A stretch of 64,000 bases of DNA from Colwellia sp. M166 (GTDB taxonomy: Bacteria > Pseudomonadota > Gammaproteobacteria > Enterobacterales > Alteromonadaceae): the NCBI RefSeq assembly GCF_024585285.1, contig NZ_CP040755.1, forward strand, positions 1,612,001-1,676,000, written 5' to 3'. The notes beneath the pieces are model-generated. The model saw only the letters and a list, made by a program, of their open reading frames with translations. It was not told where the DNA came from and ran no database searches. This document shows, piece after piece, positions 9,846 to 19,063 of this stretch (positions are counted from its first letter, which is position 1; the number at the start of each line of letters is the position of its first letter). Both the position numbers and the translations under genes were made by a program.

Positions 9846-9919
9846 TAAAATCAAATATCTGCCAACTTACGGCTAAATTATTCCATTAACGAAACCATTA
9901 ATCTGCTAATAGCTCACAA

Positions 9920-12073
9920 TTACGAATAATACTTTCCGCCTTGTTCTGCCATTTTCAGCAATGCATCACAAGGCGCAAATCGTTCACCAAATTCAGCTTG
10001 CCATTGTCTTAATTTACTGACGAGTGTTGCAGCGCCGATTTTATCCATGTATTGAAATGGTCCGCCAAGAAATGGCGGAAAGCCTATACCGAAAATTGCG
10101 CCAATATCACCATCACGGGCATTGCGAATAATCTCTTCATCTAGACAACGAGCGGCTTCATTTAACATCATATAAACACAACGTTCAGCCTGAGCATCAG
10201 TAACAGCGGTATTACTTACTTGCAGTCCTAATAAGCTATAAACACTTTCATCAACTAATTTCTTTTTACTCTTGGTATTATATTGATAGAAACCTTTGTT
10301 AGCTTTCTTGCCTAAGCGGCCATCATCAATTAATTTTGAAAATGCTGCTGGTGGCGCGAATCTTTCACCTAATTCAGCTTGTAAAATTGGACCAATTTTA
10401 GCGCCGACATCAATACCCACTTCATCGAGTAATTGCATAGGACCAACCGGAAAACCAAATTTCATCATCGCTTTATCAAGTGCTTCAATAGAACACCCTT
10501 CAAGCAGTAAAATAGCCGCCTCATTCATGTAAGGTGCTAAAATACGATTTACATAAAAGCCGGCCTTATCTTTAACCACAATCGGTGTTTTACCTTGCTT
10601 CTTAGCAAATGCTACGGTTGTAGAAATGGTTTGATCCGAGGTTTTATCGTGAGCAATAATTTCTGCTAATGGCATTTTATCCACGGGTGAAAAGTAATGT
10701 AGACCTATCACATTTTCAGGACGTAATGCTTTTTCAGCTATTTGGCCAATCGGCAAACTAGACGTGTTACTAGCAAAAATAGTACTTTCTTTACAATGGC
10801 TTTCAATATCTGCCACCATATTTTGTTTTAAAGTTAGATCTTCAAATACCGCCTCAACAACAATATCAACATTATTGAAACCGCTATACTGCGTTGTACC
10901 CGTTATCAGTGAAAGTTGGCTTTGCATTTCACTGTGGCGCATAAAACGTCGTTTAACTTTTTTGTTTAATAGTTCATAACCATATTTCAAAGCAGAGCTA
11001 ATACCTTGATGTGAAATATCTTTAATTCTCACTGGTAGTTTAGCTTTAGTCGCGGTAACAAAAGCAATACCACCGCCCATAAGGCCACCACCAAGCACAG
11101 CGGCATTGGAAATTTTTGCCGGCGCTACGCCCTCAACACCCTGCTCTTTTTTCATGTCAGTCGTGGCAAAAAATAGCTGTCGAAGTTGTGCTGAAACATC
11201 AGACATCACTAGTTGGCCAAAATGATCAGCTTCTACTTGATAGCCCTTTGAAGGAGCCTGTTCAACACCCGCTCGAATACAGTCAATAATTTTTAACGGT
11301 GCAGGATAGTTACCCTTCGTTTTTCCTAGGACAGTTTTTGTTGCTTGACTAAATACAATGCTACGACCCACACCGTTACCTTCAAGCAGCTTGTCCATCA
11401 ATGATAACTTACGAGCTTTTGGCTTAACTTTACCAGAAAGCGCTAACTTCTCAGCCGTTGCAAGTAACACACTGTTGGGTACTACATCATTTACTAAACC
11501 GGCTTTTAATGCCTGCTTAGCGCGAAGTTGCTTACCGGTAAGCATCATATCTAATGACTTTTGAATACCTACACGTTTCGGCAATCGTTGTGTGCCACCA
11601 CCACCAGGCAGTAGGCCTAATTGTACTTCAGGCAAACCTAAAGCGGTTTTAGGGCTATCGCTACAAACAATGGCATGACATGCCATCGCAAGCTCTAAAC
11701 CACCACCTAAACAAGCGCCATGAACCGCAGCAACAACTGGAATTGATAAATTCTCTAGCTGATCAAAAATAATTTGCCCTTGACGCGACAAAGCTGTTGC
11801 TTCAGCAGCTGAGGTGCAATTTGCTAGCATATGTACATCAGCGCCAGCGACAAAAGAATCAGCTTTACCACTCACTAAAACTAAGCCATTAATACTTTTA
11901 TCTTCGCGTATTTCTTTTAATATTTCAGCAATTTCATCAGAAAACTCAGCCTTTAGCGTATTCATGGTGTCGCCTTTAACATCCATGATCAAATGTGCTA
12001 TGCCATTTTCTTGGCGCACTAAACTAAAGGTATTATTGTTTTCTTGTTGAACTACTTCTGTTACATCAGTCAT
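9920..12073 (-). CDS. fadJ: Fatty acid oxidation complex alpha subunit FadJ
   Basis: Bifunctional enoyl-CoA hydratase / 3-hydroxyacyl-CoA dehydrogenase of 717 residues (E. coli FadJ about 714). The N-terminal crotonase domain shows HGACLGGGLE and LPEVQLGLLPGGGGTQRLP, carrying the two catalytic glutamates. The dehydrogenase domain starts with the NAD-binding LGGGLMGGG and has the catalytic histidine in GLHYFSPVDKMPL. I chose the ATG at 12073 (MTDVTEV); upstream codons in frame run inside fadI and encode an unlikely Cys/Arg-rich leader. The start overlaps the fadI stop by one base (TAATG), so the two subunits are translationally coupled. It pairs with FadI to form the alpha2beta2 beta-oxidation complex. 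Confidence 0.94.
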   Translation of the reverse strand: MTDVTEVVQQENNNTFSLVRQENGIAHLIMDVKGDTMNTLKAEFSDEIAEILKEIREDKSINGLVLVSGKADSFVAGADVHMLANCTSAAEATALSRQGQIIFDQLENLSIPVVAAVHGACLGGGLELAMACHAIVCSDSPKTALGLPEVQLGLLPGGGGTQRLPKRVGIQKSLDMMLTGKQLRAKQALKAGLVNDVVPNSVLLATAEKLALSGKVKPKARKLSLMDKLLEGNGVGRSIVFSQATKTVLGKTKGNYPAPLKIIDCIRAGVEQAPSKGYQVEADHFGQLVMSDVSAQLRQLFFATTDMKKEQGVEGVAPAKISNAAVLGGGLMGGGIAFVTATKAKLPVRIKDISHQGISSALKYGYELLNKKVKRRFMRHSEMQSQLSLITGTTQYSGFNNVDIVVEAVFEDLTLKQNMVADIESHCKESTIFASNTSSLPIGQIAEKALRPENVIGLHYFSPVDKMPLAEIIAHDKTSDQTISTTVAFAKKQGKTPIVVKDKAGFYVNRILAPYMNEAAILLLEGCSIEALDKAMMKFGFPVGPMQLLDEVGIDVGAKIGPILQAELGERFAPPAAFSKLIDDGRLGKKANKGFYQYNTKSKKKLVDESVYSLLGLQVSNTAVTDAQAERCVYMMLNEAARCLDEEIIRNARDGDIGAIFGIGFPPFLGGPFQYMDKIGAATLVSKLRQWQAEFGERFAPCDALLKMAEQGGKYYS

Positions 12074-13380
12074 TAATCTGTCTCCACGATCATAGCCGCA
12101 CCTAAACCACCTGCAGCACAAGCAGTCGTTAAACCAACCCCACCACCACGACGATTTAATTCATTCAATGTTTGCACAATTAAGCGCGTGCCCGTTGCAG
12201 CAAAAGGATGACCGTAAGCGAGTGAGCCACCCATAACATTAAACTTGTCCATATCAATTTCACCAATGGCTTTGTCTTGACCAAGATGTGTTTGCGCAAA
12301 CTTGTTACTACCAAACATTTTAACATTGGCCAGTGCTTGCGCAGCAAACGCTTCATGCATTTCAATTAAGTCAAGATCGGCTAAATTCATGCCAGCGCGT
12401 TGCAAAGCAATTGGCGAAGCAAAACTAGGCCCCATCAACATATCTTCCCAAACATCAATAGCGGCAAAACCATAGCTACGAATATAACCTAATGGTTTAT
12501 AACCTAATTCTTTTGCTCGCCCTTCACGCATCATCAAAATTGCTGACGCACCATCAGTTAACGGCGTACTTGTTGCCGCAGTGACCGTACCATGCTTACG
12601 ATCAAAGACGGGACGAAGCTTAGCGTAACTGGCTAATTCTGAGTTTTCACGAATGCAATTATCTTTAGAAATAAAGGTTTTATAAGGTTCGCAATGCGCA
12701 GTCATTACCTCACCATCAAGCTTGCCTTCTTGCCAACTTTTCGTCGCAAGCGTGTGCGAACGATGCGCTAATGCATCTTGTGCTTCACGCGTAATACCGT
12801 GAGTTTTTGCCATTTGCTCGGCAGTTTGTCCCATTGAAAGGCCGGTAGAGTATTCGGCAACGGCAGGAGGAACAGGTAAAATATCTTTAAAGTTAAGTTG
12901 ACGTATTAACGCCATTTTAGCGCCAAATGAACGGGCTTTACTTAAATCAAGTAAGGTACGAGCAAATTTCTTTGATACGCCAACAGGAGCAACTGATGTT
13001 GAATCTGCACCACCAGCAACACCAACATCAACAAAACCGGCCATAATCGACTCAGCAATATTAACCGTTGATTGGAAACTCGTCGCACAAGCTCTAGATA
13101 CACTGTAAGCATCAGTATGAGTATTCATGCCGGTGCCTAAGACGATTTCACGAGCAATATTTGGCGCTTCGGGCATTTGCACAACTTGACCAAAAACAAG
13201 TTGATCAATAATTTTAGGATCAACATCATGTTTTTTAAGTAATTCGTTAACTACTATTTTTCCTAAATCGACCGCAGGTACACCATGAAAAGCGGTTGCT
13301 TGTTTAGCAAACGGTGTGCGCAATCCTGCAACAACCGCAATACGCTCTCCACTGCCTGTTATTAATTTTGATTTTGTCAT
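12073..13380 (-). CDS. fadI: 3-ketoacyl-CoA thiolase FadI
   Basis: Thiolase of about 435 residues performing the last step of beta-oxidation, releasing acetyl-CoA. Acyl-accepting cysteine in [10 protein letters not shown], conserved HEAFAAQ histidine, YGHPFAATG histidine and the C-terminal [11 protein letters not shown] cysteine are all present. The N-terminus [21 protein letters not shown] is typical of FadI rather than FadA. The ATG at 13380 has GGAA seven bases upstream; another ATG at 13392 is open but has no ribosome site. A FadR-like palindrome at 13408-13424 lies just upstream. Confidence 0.94.
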   Translation of the reverse strand: MTKSKLITGSGERIAVVAGLRTPFAKQATAFHGVPAVDLGKIVVNELLKKHDVDPKIIDQLVFGQVVQMPEAPNIAREIVLGTGMNTHTDAYSVSRACATSFQSTVNIAESIMAGFVDVGVAGGADSTSVAPVGVSKKFARTLLDLSKARSFGAKMALIRQLNFKDILPVPPAVAEYSTGLSMGQTAEQMAKTHGITREAQDALAHRSHTLATKSWQEGKLDGEVMTAHCEPYKTFISKDNCIRENSELASYAKLRPVFDRKHGTVTAATSTPLTDGASAILMMREGRAKELGYKPLGYIRSYGFAAIDVWEDMLMGPSFASPIALQRAGMNLADLDLIEMHEAFAAQALANVKMFGSNKFAQTHLGQDKAIGEIDMDKFNVMGGSLAYGHPFAATGTRLIVQTLNELNRRGGGVGLTTACAAGGLGAAMIVETD

Positions 13381-13407
13381 TTTTGTTTCCATTTTGTGGC
13401 AATACTC

Positions 13408-13424
13408 AAGAGGTCTGACCTCTT
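13408..13424. promoter_or_regulatory. FadR-like operator palindrome upstream of fadI
   Basis: Perfect 8-1-8 palindrome AAGAGGTCTGACCTCTT. Its centre GGTCTGACC fits the GGTCNGACC core of the E. coli FadR operator. It lies just past the -10 (13437-13442) of a possible fadI promoter and touches the -35 of a rightward promoter, a good place for repression of both. Binding by a FadR homologue is inferred. Confidence 0.6.
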
Positions 13425-13464
13425 TGACTTAAGATAATTCTAACGATATATAGAAATAATTCAA
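13424..13464. promoter_or_regulatory. Overlapping divergent promoters, fadI and moxR operon
   Basis: Rightward: TTGACT (13424-13429), 17-bp spacer, TATATA (13447-13452), pointing to the MoxR operon with a leader of about 170 bases. Leftward: TTGAAT (13459-13464), 16-bp spacer, TAGAAT (13437-13442), pointing to fadI. Both fit sigma-70 boxes; neither is proven. Confidence 0.45.
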
Positions 13465-13583
13465 TGCTTAGCTAACAAAATTTGAGCAAATTAATGCCAA
13501 GGTACTAAAAAGCTAAAGAAAACCCCCGACAATTTTGTCATTATGGTTGTTTTTGTTAAACATGAACCTTATATCAATTTATG

Positions 13584-13592
13584 GGTCAGACC
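13584..13592. promoter_or_regulatory. Second FadR-type core motif, upstream of moxR
   Basis: GGTCAGACC again fits GGTCNGACC, but the flanks are not palindromic (ATG before, TGC after), so it would be a weaker site. It lies 40 bp before the MoxR start codon. Confidence 0.35.
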
Positions 13593-13631
13593 TGCTGACT
13601 AAAATTTTATAATCAATAAGAACGATAAACT

Positions 13632-14588
13632 ATGGCTATTGAACATTTTTCATCATTAAAAGAACACTTATCCTCGCAAATTATCGGACAGCACGCGCTG
13701 GTTGAAAACTTACTCATCGCACTTTTAGCGAATGGTCATCTTATTGTAGAAGGTCCTCCAGGTTTAGCAAAAACGCGTGCCGTTAATGCCTTAGCCCAAG
13801 GCCTAGAAGCCGACTTTCACCGCGTTCAATTTACGCCTGATCTACTACCAGCAGATTTAACCGGCACAGATATTTACCGCCCTGAAGATGGTACATTTGT
13901 ATTTCAACCGGGGCCACTATTTCGTAACTTAGTGCTCGCAGATGAAATTAACCGTGCGCCAGCCAAAGTTCAGTCGGCTTTACTAGAAGCGATGGCAGAA
14001 GGCCAAATTACCGTTGGTCGCAATACTTACCCATTGCCTGAACTATTTTTAGTTATGGCAACACAAAACCCCATCGAGCAAGAAGGGACTTACCCATTAC
14101 CCGAAGCACAACTCGATCGCTTTTTAATGCATGTGGAAATTGATTACCCTGATGCAGCCAGCGAATTAGAAATTTTAAAACTTAACCGTGGCGAAGCTTT
14201 AAAAGTAGAAAAACAAGCAGTAAAAGAAATCACACAGGCCGATATTTTCGCCGCTCGCGAACAAGTGATGCAAATTCACATGGCGCCAGCGGTAGAAAAT
14301 TATATTGTTGATCTCATTATGGCGACACGTAACCCTGAAAAATATGACGATAAATTAAAACAATGGCTTGCTTACGGCGCCAGTCCACGTGCGACTATTG
14401 CCCTTGACCGCTGCGCACGTGCACGCGCTTGGTTAAATAATCGCGACTTTGTTAGCCCTGAAGATGTACAAGCGGTTTTTCATAATGTCTTACGTCATCG
14501 TATCTTAATGACCTATCAAGCAGAAGCTGAGGGTATCAGTAGTAATCAACTGCTTGATCATTTACTCAGCCTAGTGGCGGTTGCCTAA
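13632..14588 (+). CDS. MoxR-type AAA+ ATPase
   Basis: A 318-residue MoxR-family ATPase. Walker A is G41-P-P-G-L-A-K-T, Walker B is LVLADEINRAP, and sensor 1 is ATQNPIEQEGTYPLPEAQLDRF, the MoxR signature. Members act as chaperone-like ATPases that insert or remodel proteins with von Willebrand A (VWA) domains; the VWA and DUF58 proteins next door are the likely clients. First gene of a six-gene plus-strand operon with 15-bp or smaller gaps. Confidence 0.92.
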   Translation: MAIEHFSSLKEHLSSQIIGQHALVENLLIALLANGHLIVEGPPGLAKTRAVNALAQGLEADFHRVQFTPDLLPADLTGTDIYRPEDGTFVFQPGPLFRNLVLADEINRAPAKVQSALLEAMAEGQITVGRNTYPLPELFLVMATQNPIEQEGTYPLPEAQLDRFLMHVEIDYPDAASELEILKLNRGEALKVEKQAVKEITQADIFAAREQVMQIHMAPAVENYIVDLIMATRNPEKYDDKLKQWLAYGASPRATIALDRCARARAWLNNRDFVSPEDVQAVFHNVLRHRILMTYQAEAEGISSNQLLDHLLSLVAVA

Positions 14589-14603
14589 GCGCAAAATAAC
14601 GTT

Positions 14604-15623
14604 ATGTGGTTTACTCAAAAAAAATCAACCGAGCAAGACAATCCACAAGTTTTGCTTGATGAACTTGATAGTAATGGCATTGACTTAACCATTGAAGAGC
14701 TAATTCGATATCAGACTAAAAGCTCGCTGATTAACTTAGCAGCAGCAAAAAGCTTGCATGGTAAAATGTCCGGTAATTACCTCGCCCGTAGCAAAGGCCG
14801 GGGCATGGAGTTTGACGAAGTACGTCACTACCAAAATGGCGATGATATTCGCGCCATAGATTGGCGGGTAACTGCGCGTACCGGTCAAACTCACACAAAA
14901 TTATTTCGTGAAGAAATTGAGCGCCCGGTGCTTATTGCCAGTGATTTAAGCACCAGTATGTTTTTTGGCAGCCGTTTACTGTTTAAATCCGTGCAAGCTG
15001 CACATGTCGCGGCATTAGTCGCTTGGCATGCTAAGTCACGTGGCGATCGTATTGGCGGCGTGGTGTTTAACCAATATGCTCATACCGAATTAAAGCCCCG
15101 TAGTAGACAACAAGGCGTATTACATTATTTACATGCGCTAGTCGAAAGCCACGCAAACTCTGCCATTAAATCAACAGAGGCATTAGATCACCAGCAAGCA
15201 AAACTCGCTTTTGAACAAAACTGTGCACGTTTACGTCAACTCGCTAAACCTGGAAGTTTAGTGTACTTAATCACCGATGGTTACAACCTCACTGATGAAG
15301 CCGTGCGACATTTAGCCAATATTAGCCGCCACTGTGAATTAGTGGTGTGTTTAATTAGCGATCCTCTAGAGCAACAATTACCTGAGAGTAAAAGTAAAAT
15401 CAGCGTTGCTATTACTAACGGTACAGATAATGATGGCGATGATCGCCAACAGCTTATTTTAGGTGATAAAGCAATAGCTGAGCAATATCATCAACAAGCC
15501 ATGGCCTTAAATAGCACCATGGAAGAAAAGTTAACTAAAGCCGGCGCTAGACTATTGCACTTCTGCGCTAGTGAAGCACTTGAAACTCAATTAAATCGCG
15601 GAGTAGCGTCATGGATCCGTTAG
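14604..15623 (+). CDS. DUF58 domain protein of the MoxR/Bat operon
   Basis: A 339-residue DUF58 protein. The diagnostic segment is RGMEFDEVRHYQNGDDIRAIDWRV.. followed by TKLFREEIERPV, and the C-terminal half folds like a VWA domain (ASDLSTSMFFG is the DxSxS-like site). No membrane helix is seen, so it is probably cytoplasmic. DUF58 always accompanies MoxR and is thought to help assemble or regulate the membrane VWA proteins. Its stop overlaps the next gene by 13 bp. Confidence 0.88.
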   Translation: MWFTQKKSTEQDNPQVLLDELDSNGIDLTIEELIRYQTKSSLINLAAAKSLHGKMSGNYLARSKGRGMEFDEVRHYQNGDDIRAIDWRVTARTGQTHTKLFREEIERPVLIASDLSTSMFFGSRLLFKSVQAAHVAALVAWHAKSRGDRIGGVVFNQYAHTELKPRSRQQGVLHYLHALVESHANSAIKSTEALDHQQAKLAFEQNCARLRQLAKPGSLVYLITDGYNLTDEAVRHLANISRHCELVVCLISDPLEQQLPESKSKISVAITNGTDNDGDDRQQLILGDKAIAEQYHQQAMALNSTMEEKLTKAGARLLHFCASEALETQLNRGVASWIR

Positions 15624-16180
15624 CACAGTTAAATGATATTCATCTGCCGGAAAATATACACAGTTATCCTATTGCACCAGGTTGGTGGCTTTTAGTTGCA
15701 CTTATATTGGCATTGATTATTTATGGCTCTGTTAAGTTACGACAATACATAACTAAACGTAAAAACCAAAAAAGTGCCCTAAAACAACTTTCGCCAAATG
15801 CCGATGTCGGCACGGTTGTTACCTTACTAAAATGGGCAGCATTACAGTATTTTCCACGTCAAACAGTGGCAAATTTAACCGGCGAGCACTTTAAAAGCTT
15901 TTTAACCACAACCTTGCCTACTAAGTATCAAGCTGATTTTTCTAAACTCAGTGCTGATTATTTTACCTCGGCTTATCAACACCAAGCCGGCAGTAAAGCG
16001 TCAGCAGAGTTTCATCAAGCAGCAAAACTATGGCTTAACCATGCCTTACCACCGCAAAAAAATGTGATAAGTACGTTAACACCTATGCCTGAACAAGCCG
16101 ATTTAACCAGTAAAAATAACACAATTTCATCAGCTAGCTCTTCACCACAACTGACTGAGCGTAATGGAGTAAAGTCATGA
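15611..16180 (+). CDS. DUF4381 single-pass membrane protein
   Basis: A 189-residue protein with the DUF4381 pattern: short N-terminus DPLAQLNDIHLPE, proline turn, a single membrane helix at about 25-42 (GWWLLVALILALIIYGSV), then a cytoplasmic helical region. It overlaps the DUF58 gene at its start and BatA at its end (4 bp). It appears consistently between DUF58 and BatA in gammaproteobacteria; its molecular role is unknown. Confidence 0.82.
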   Translation: MDPLAQLNDIHLPENIHSYPIAPGWWLLVALILALIIYGSVKLRQYITKRKNQKSALKQLSPNADVGTVVTLLKWAALQYFPRQTVANLTGEHFKSFLTTTLPTKYQADFSKLSADYFTSAYQHQAGSKASAEFHQAAKLWLNHALPPQKNVISTLTPMPEQADLTSKNNTISSASSSPQLTERNGVKS

Positions 16181-17196
16181 TCCATTTTGATTTTATTTGG
16201 GCTTTAATCGCCCTGCCTTTACCCTTACTTGTTTATTGGCTACCCGCTAAAAAACAAATACAAGCCGCGCCATTGAGAATGCCGACCGTAGTTAAAGGTG
16301 TGCAAGCACAAGATTTTGCGCCCGAAAAGAAAAAAACATCCTTAGTCATCTTAAGCCTTATCTGGCTTCTAGTGGTATTTGCTAGCACTCAACCGCAATG
16401 GCTAGGTGAGGCAGTAAATGTACCAACAGAAGGTCGCGAAATGATGATTGCGGTTGATCTATCTGGCAGTATGCAAGTTGAAGACATGACGCTTAATGGT
16501 CGCAGTGTCAATCGCCTTGATATGCTAAAAGTACTATTGGGCGAGTTCATTGAACGACGTAATGGCGACAGACTCGGTTTGATCTTATTTGGCGATGATG
16601 CTTATATGCAAACGCCCATGACCTTTGACCGCAAAACCGTACAACAAATGCTAGATGAAACCGTGCTAGGTTTAGTGGGTAAACAAACCGCTATTGGTGA
16701 TGCAATTGCGCTTGCCGTTAAACGTTTCGATGAAAAGAAAGACTCGAACCGCGTTTTACTATTATTGACTGATGGCCAAAATACGGCGGGGAAGATCACC
16801 CCAGAACAAGCGCTTGAATTGGCCGTAGCAAAACACATCACTATTTACTCTATCGGTATCGGCGCCGATGTTATGATCCAAAACTCATTATTTGGTGCTC
16901 GTCGTGTTAACCCTTCAAGTGAACTTGATGAAGAGTCTTTGCAGCGCCTTGCTGATGAAACCGGTGGTTATTATTTCCGTGCCCGCGCCAGTGAAGACAT
17001 GAGCAAAATATACCAACTATTGGACGAACTTGAACCGGTAGAACAAGAACAGCAACAAATGCGACCATTAACCGCTCTGTACTACTGGCCTCTAGGTCTA
17101 GCGCTATTGATAAGTTTAGTAACCTTGCTCAGCAAAACCGTTTCCAATGGTTATTTTTTCACACCAAGCAATAAAACGTCAGGAGCGAAGCACTAA
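16177..17196 (+). CDS. batA: BatA-like VWA-domain membrane protein
   Basis: A 339-residue VWA protein with helices near both ends (about 7-22, 48-66, 305-322) and a periplasmic or cytoplasmic VWA domain between them. The metal-ion site is intact: AVDLSGSMQVED near residue 94, the threonine loop TPMTFD and the LLTDGQNTAG loop. Aerotolerance (Bat) proteins were named in Bacteroides; in proteobacteria the operon is linked to envelope or oxidative stress. A single base separates it from BatB. Confidence 0.85.
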   Translation: MIHFDFIWALIALPLPLLVYWLPAKKQIQAAPLRMPTVVKGVQAQDFAPEKKKTSLVILSLIWLLVVFASTQPQWLGEAVNVPTEGREMMIAVDLSGSMQVEDMTLNGRSVNRLDMLKVLLGEFIERRNGDRLGLILFGDDAYMQTPMTFDRKTVQQMLDETVLGLVGKQTAIGDAIALAVKRFDEKKDSNRVLLLLTDGQNTAGKITPEQALELAVAKHITIYSIGIGADVMIQNSLFGARRVNPSSELDEESLQRLADETGGYYFRARASEDMSKIYQLLDELEPVEQEQQQMRPLTALYYWPLGLALLISLVTLLSKTVSNGYFFTPSNKTSGAKH

Positions 17197-17197
17197 T

Positions 17198-19063
17198 ATG
17201 GCTGACTTTCATTTTATTCGCCCACTGTGGCTACTCGCGCTTATCGTCTTAATAGTCATGCTATTGATGCTAAAAAAGCTGCGTATTAAGCAATCAGGCT
17301 GGCAACAACTTTTACCAGCACACTTAGCGAAAGTATTAGTACAAGGTAATAGTAAGGCTAAGTCCAGTTCACTAGCGCTGCCATTTTTAATTGGCTTACT
17401 GTCAATTATAGCAATGGCAGGTCCTAGTTGGCAGAAACTACCACAACCGGTATACCAAGTCGCACAAGGCTCAGTGCTAATCATGGATATGTCATATTCA
17501 ATGTATGCGACCGACGTTGCGCCTAATCGCCTAACACGTGCTCGCTACAAGGCGATAGATTTACTCGACAGTATCAATGAAGGCGAAGTTGGGCTTATTG
17601 CCTACGCAGGCGATGCCTTTAGTATTAGTCCGCTGACCGATGATAGCAACAATATCAAATTGTTATTGCCGTCATTAAGCCCAGAGCTGATGCCAGCATT
17701 AGGCAGTAATCCGATATCAGCGCTAGCCTTAGCCAATGAAATGCTAGTGAATGCTGGCCATAATAGCGGTGATATTTATTGGTTTACTGACGGTGTCGAT
17801 AATATTGATATTCAAGACATCACCCAATGGTCACGTGAGCATCCCTATCGCCTAAATATACTCGGCGTTGGTACAAAAGCAGGTGCGCCCATTAAGCTCA
17901 GTAATGGCGAGTTAATGAAAGACGACAACGGTGCCATTATTATTCCCAAGTTAACAGAAAAGTTACTCCAAGGGCTTGCCGCACGTGGCAAAGGTAACTA
18001 CACCACGCTAACACATAATAATAAAGATATTGAAAAACTGACCACTAAGCCACTACTTAACGACACAGAGCAAACTAAAGAAAGTGATAATACTGGCGAT
18101 CAATGGCAAGAATTTGGTCCTTACTTGTTATTACTCGTTTTACCTATGTTACTAAGTTACTTTAGACGTGGTGCACTTATGGCTACTTTACCCTTTGCCT
18201 TACTATTAATTCCTAATCATCAAGCCCAAGCTAATGTTTGGCAAGATTTATGGAAAACCAAAGATCAGCAAGGCCAAGCGCATTTTAATAAAGAACAATA
18301 CCAACAAGCGGCTGAACAATTTAACGACCCACTTTGGCAAGGTAGTGCACACTATAAGGCAGGAGATTACGAGCAAGCATTATCTGCTTATCAGCAAGTT
18401 GATAGTGCTGAATCTTTGTATAACCAAGGTAACGCTTTAGCAAAATTACAAAAACTTGATGAGGCAATAGCCGCTTACAATCAGGCTTTACAACTTGATC
18501 CTAACTTAACCGATGCACAAGACAACAAAGCTATTCTTGAGCAATTAAAACAACAACAAGAAAATCAAGAACAGCAATCTGGCGACGACCAACAACAAGA
18601 TAAAAACCAAGACCAACAAGACCAGCAACAAAATGGTGATGATCAAAATGGTGAAAACCAAGAGAGTCAGGATAGTGAAAGTCAACCGAGCGAGCAGCAA
18701 TCCCAAAACTCAGCACAAGAAGATAAAAATCAGCAAAGTGATACCTCAGAACAAAGTAATGAAGATCAGCAGCAAGAGCAAAACGATCAACAGCAAGCTG
18801 AAAGTGATAAGCAAAAAGCAGCAGAACAACAGCAAGCCAAAGATGCTCAGCAAGCAAATGAATCAGAAGCAGCACCTGAAGAGCAAAGTGCTCAAGCTCA
18901 AGCAATGGCAGAGCAATTAGCCAAAGAAACCGAACAAAAACATCAACAATTACTCAATAAAGTCACTGACGATCCTTACATGTTACTAAGAAATAAAATG
19001 CAATTAGAGTATCAAAAACGTCATCAAGATCGCCGAAATATAGGAGTTAAGAAAAAGTGGTAA
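17198..19063 (+). CDS. batB: BatB/BatC fusion: VWA domain, TPR and Gln-rich tail
   Basis: A 621-residue protein. An N-terminal helix pair (about 8-24, 62-80) and a VWA domain with MIDAS MDMSYSM near residue 96 form the BatB part. A hydrophobic stretch at 308-335 leads to TPR repeats (about 345-441, NQGNALAKLQKLDEAIAAYN) typical of BatC. The tail from about 448 to 575 is an extreme Gln/Asp/Glu/Asn/Ser low-complexity region, ended by a basic segment. I start it at the ATG at 17198 because CAGGAG lies in front; an open upstream extension lies inside BatA. Fusion of BatB and BatC is common in gammaproteobacteria. Confidence 0.86.
   Translation: MADFHFIRPLWLLALIVLIVMLLMLKKLRIKQSGWQQLLPAHLAKVLVQGNSKAKSSSLALPFLIGLLSIIAMAGPSWQKLPQPVYQVAQGSVLIMDMSYSMYATDVAPNRLTRARYKAIDLLDSINEGEVGLIAYAGDAFSISPLTDDSNNIKLLLPSLSPELMPALGSNPISALALANEMLVNAGHNSGDIYWFTDGVDNIDIQDITQWSREHPYRLNILGVGTKAGAPIKLSNGELMKDDNGAIIIPKLTEKLLQGLAARGKGNYTTLTHNNKDIEKLTTKPLLNDTEQTKESDNTGDQWQEFGPYLLLLVLPMLLSYFRRGALMATLPFALLLIPNHQAQANVWQDLWKTKDQQGQAHFNKEQYQQAAEQFNDPLWQGSAHYKAGDYEQALSAYQQVDSAESLYNQGNALAKLQKLDEAIAAYNQALQLDPNLTDAQDNKAILEQLKQQQENQEQQSGDDQQQDKNQDQQDQQQNGDDQNGENQESQDSESQPSEQQSQNSAQEDKNQQSDTSEQSNEDQQQEQNDQQQAESDKQKAAEQQQAKDAQQANESEAAPEEQSAQAQAMAEQLAKETEQKHQQLLNKVTDDPYMLLRNKMQLEYQKRHQDRRNIGVKKKW

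Noticed and set aside
18531..18905. Antisense 124-residue frame opposite the Gln-rich region
   Set aside because: Long frames opposite CAA/GAA-rich DNA are expected by composition; Leu/Val/His-rich product with no ribosome site.
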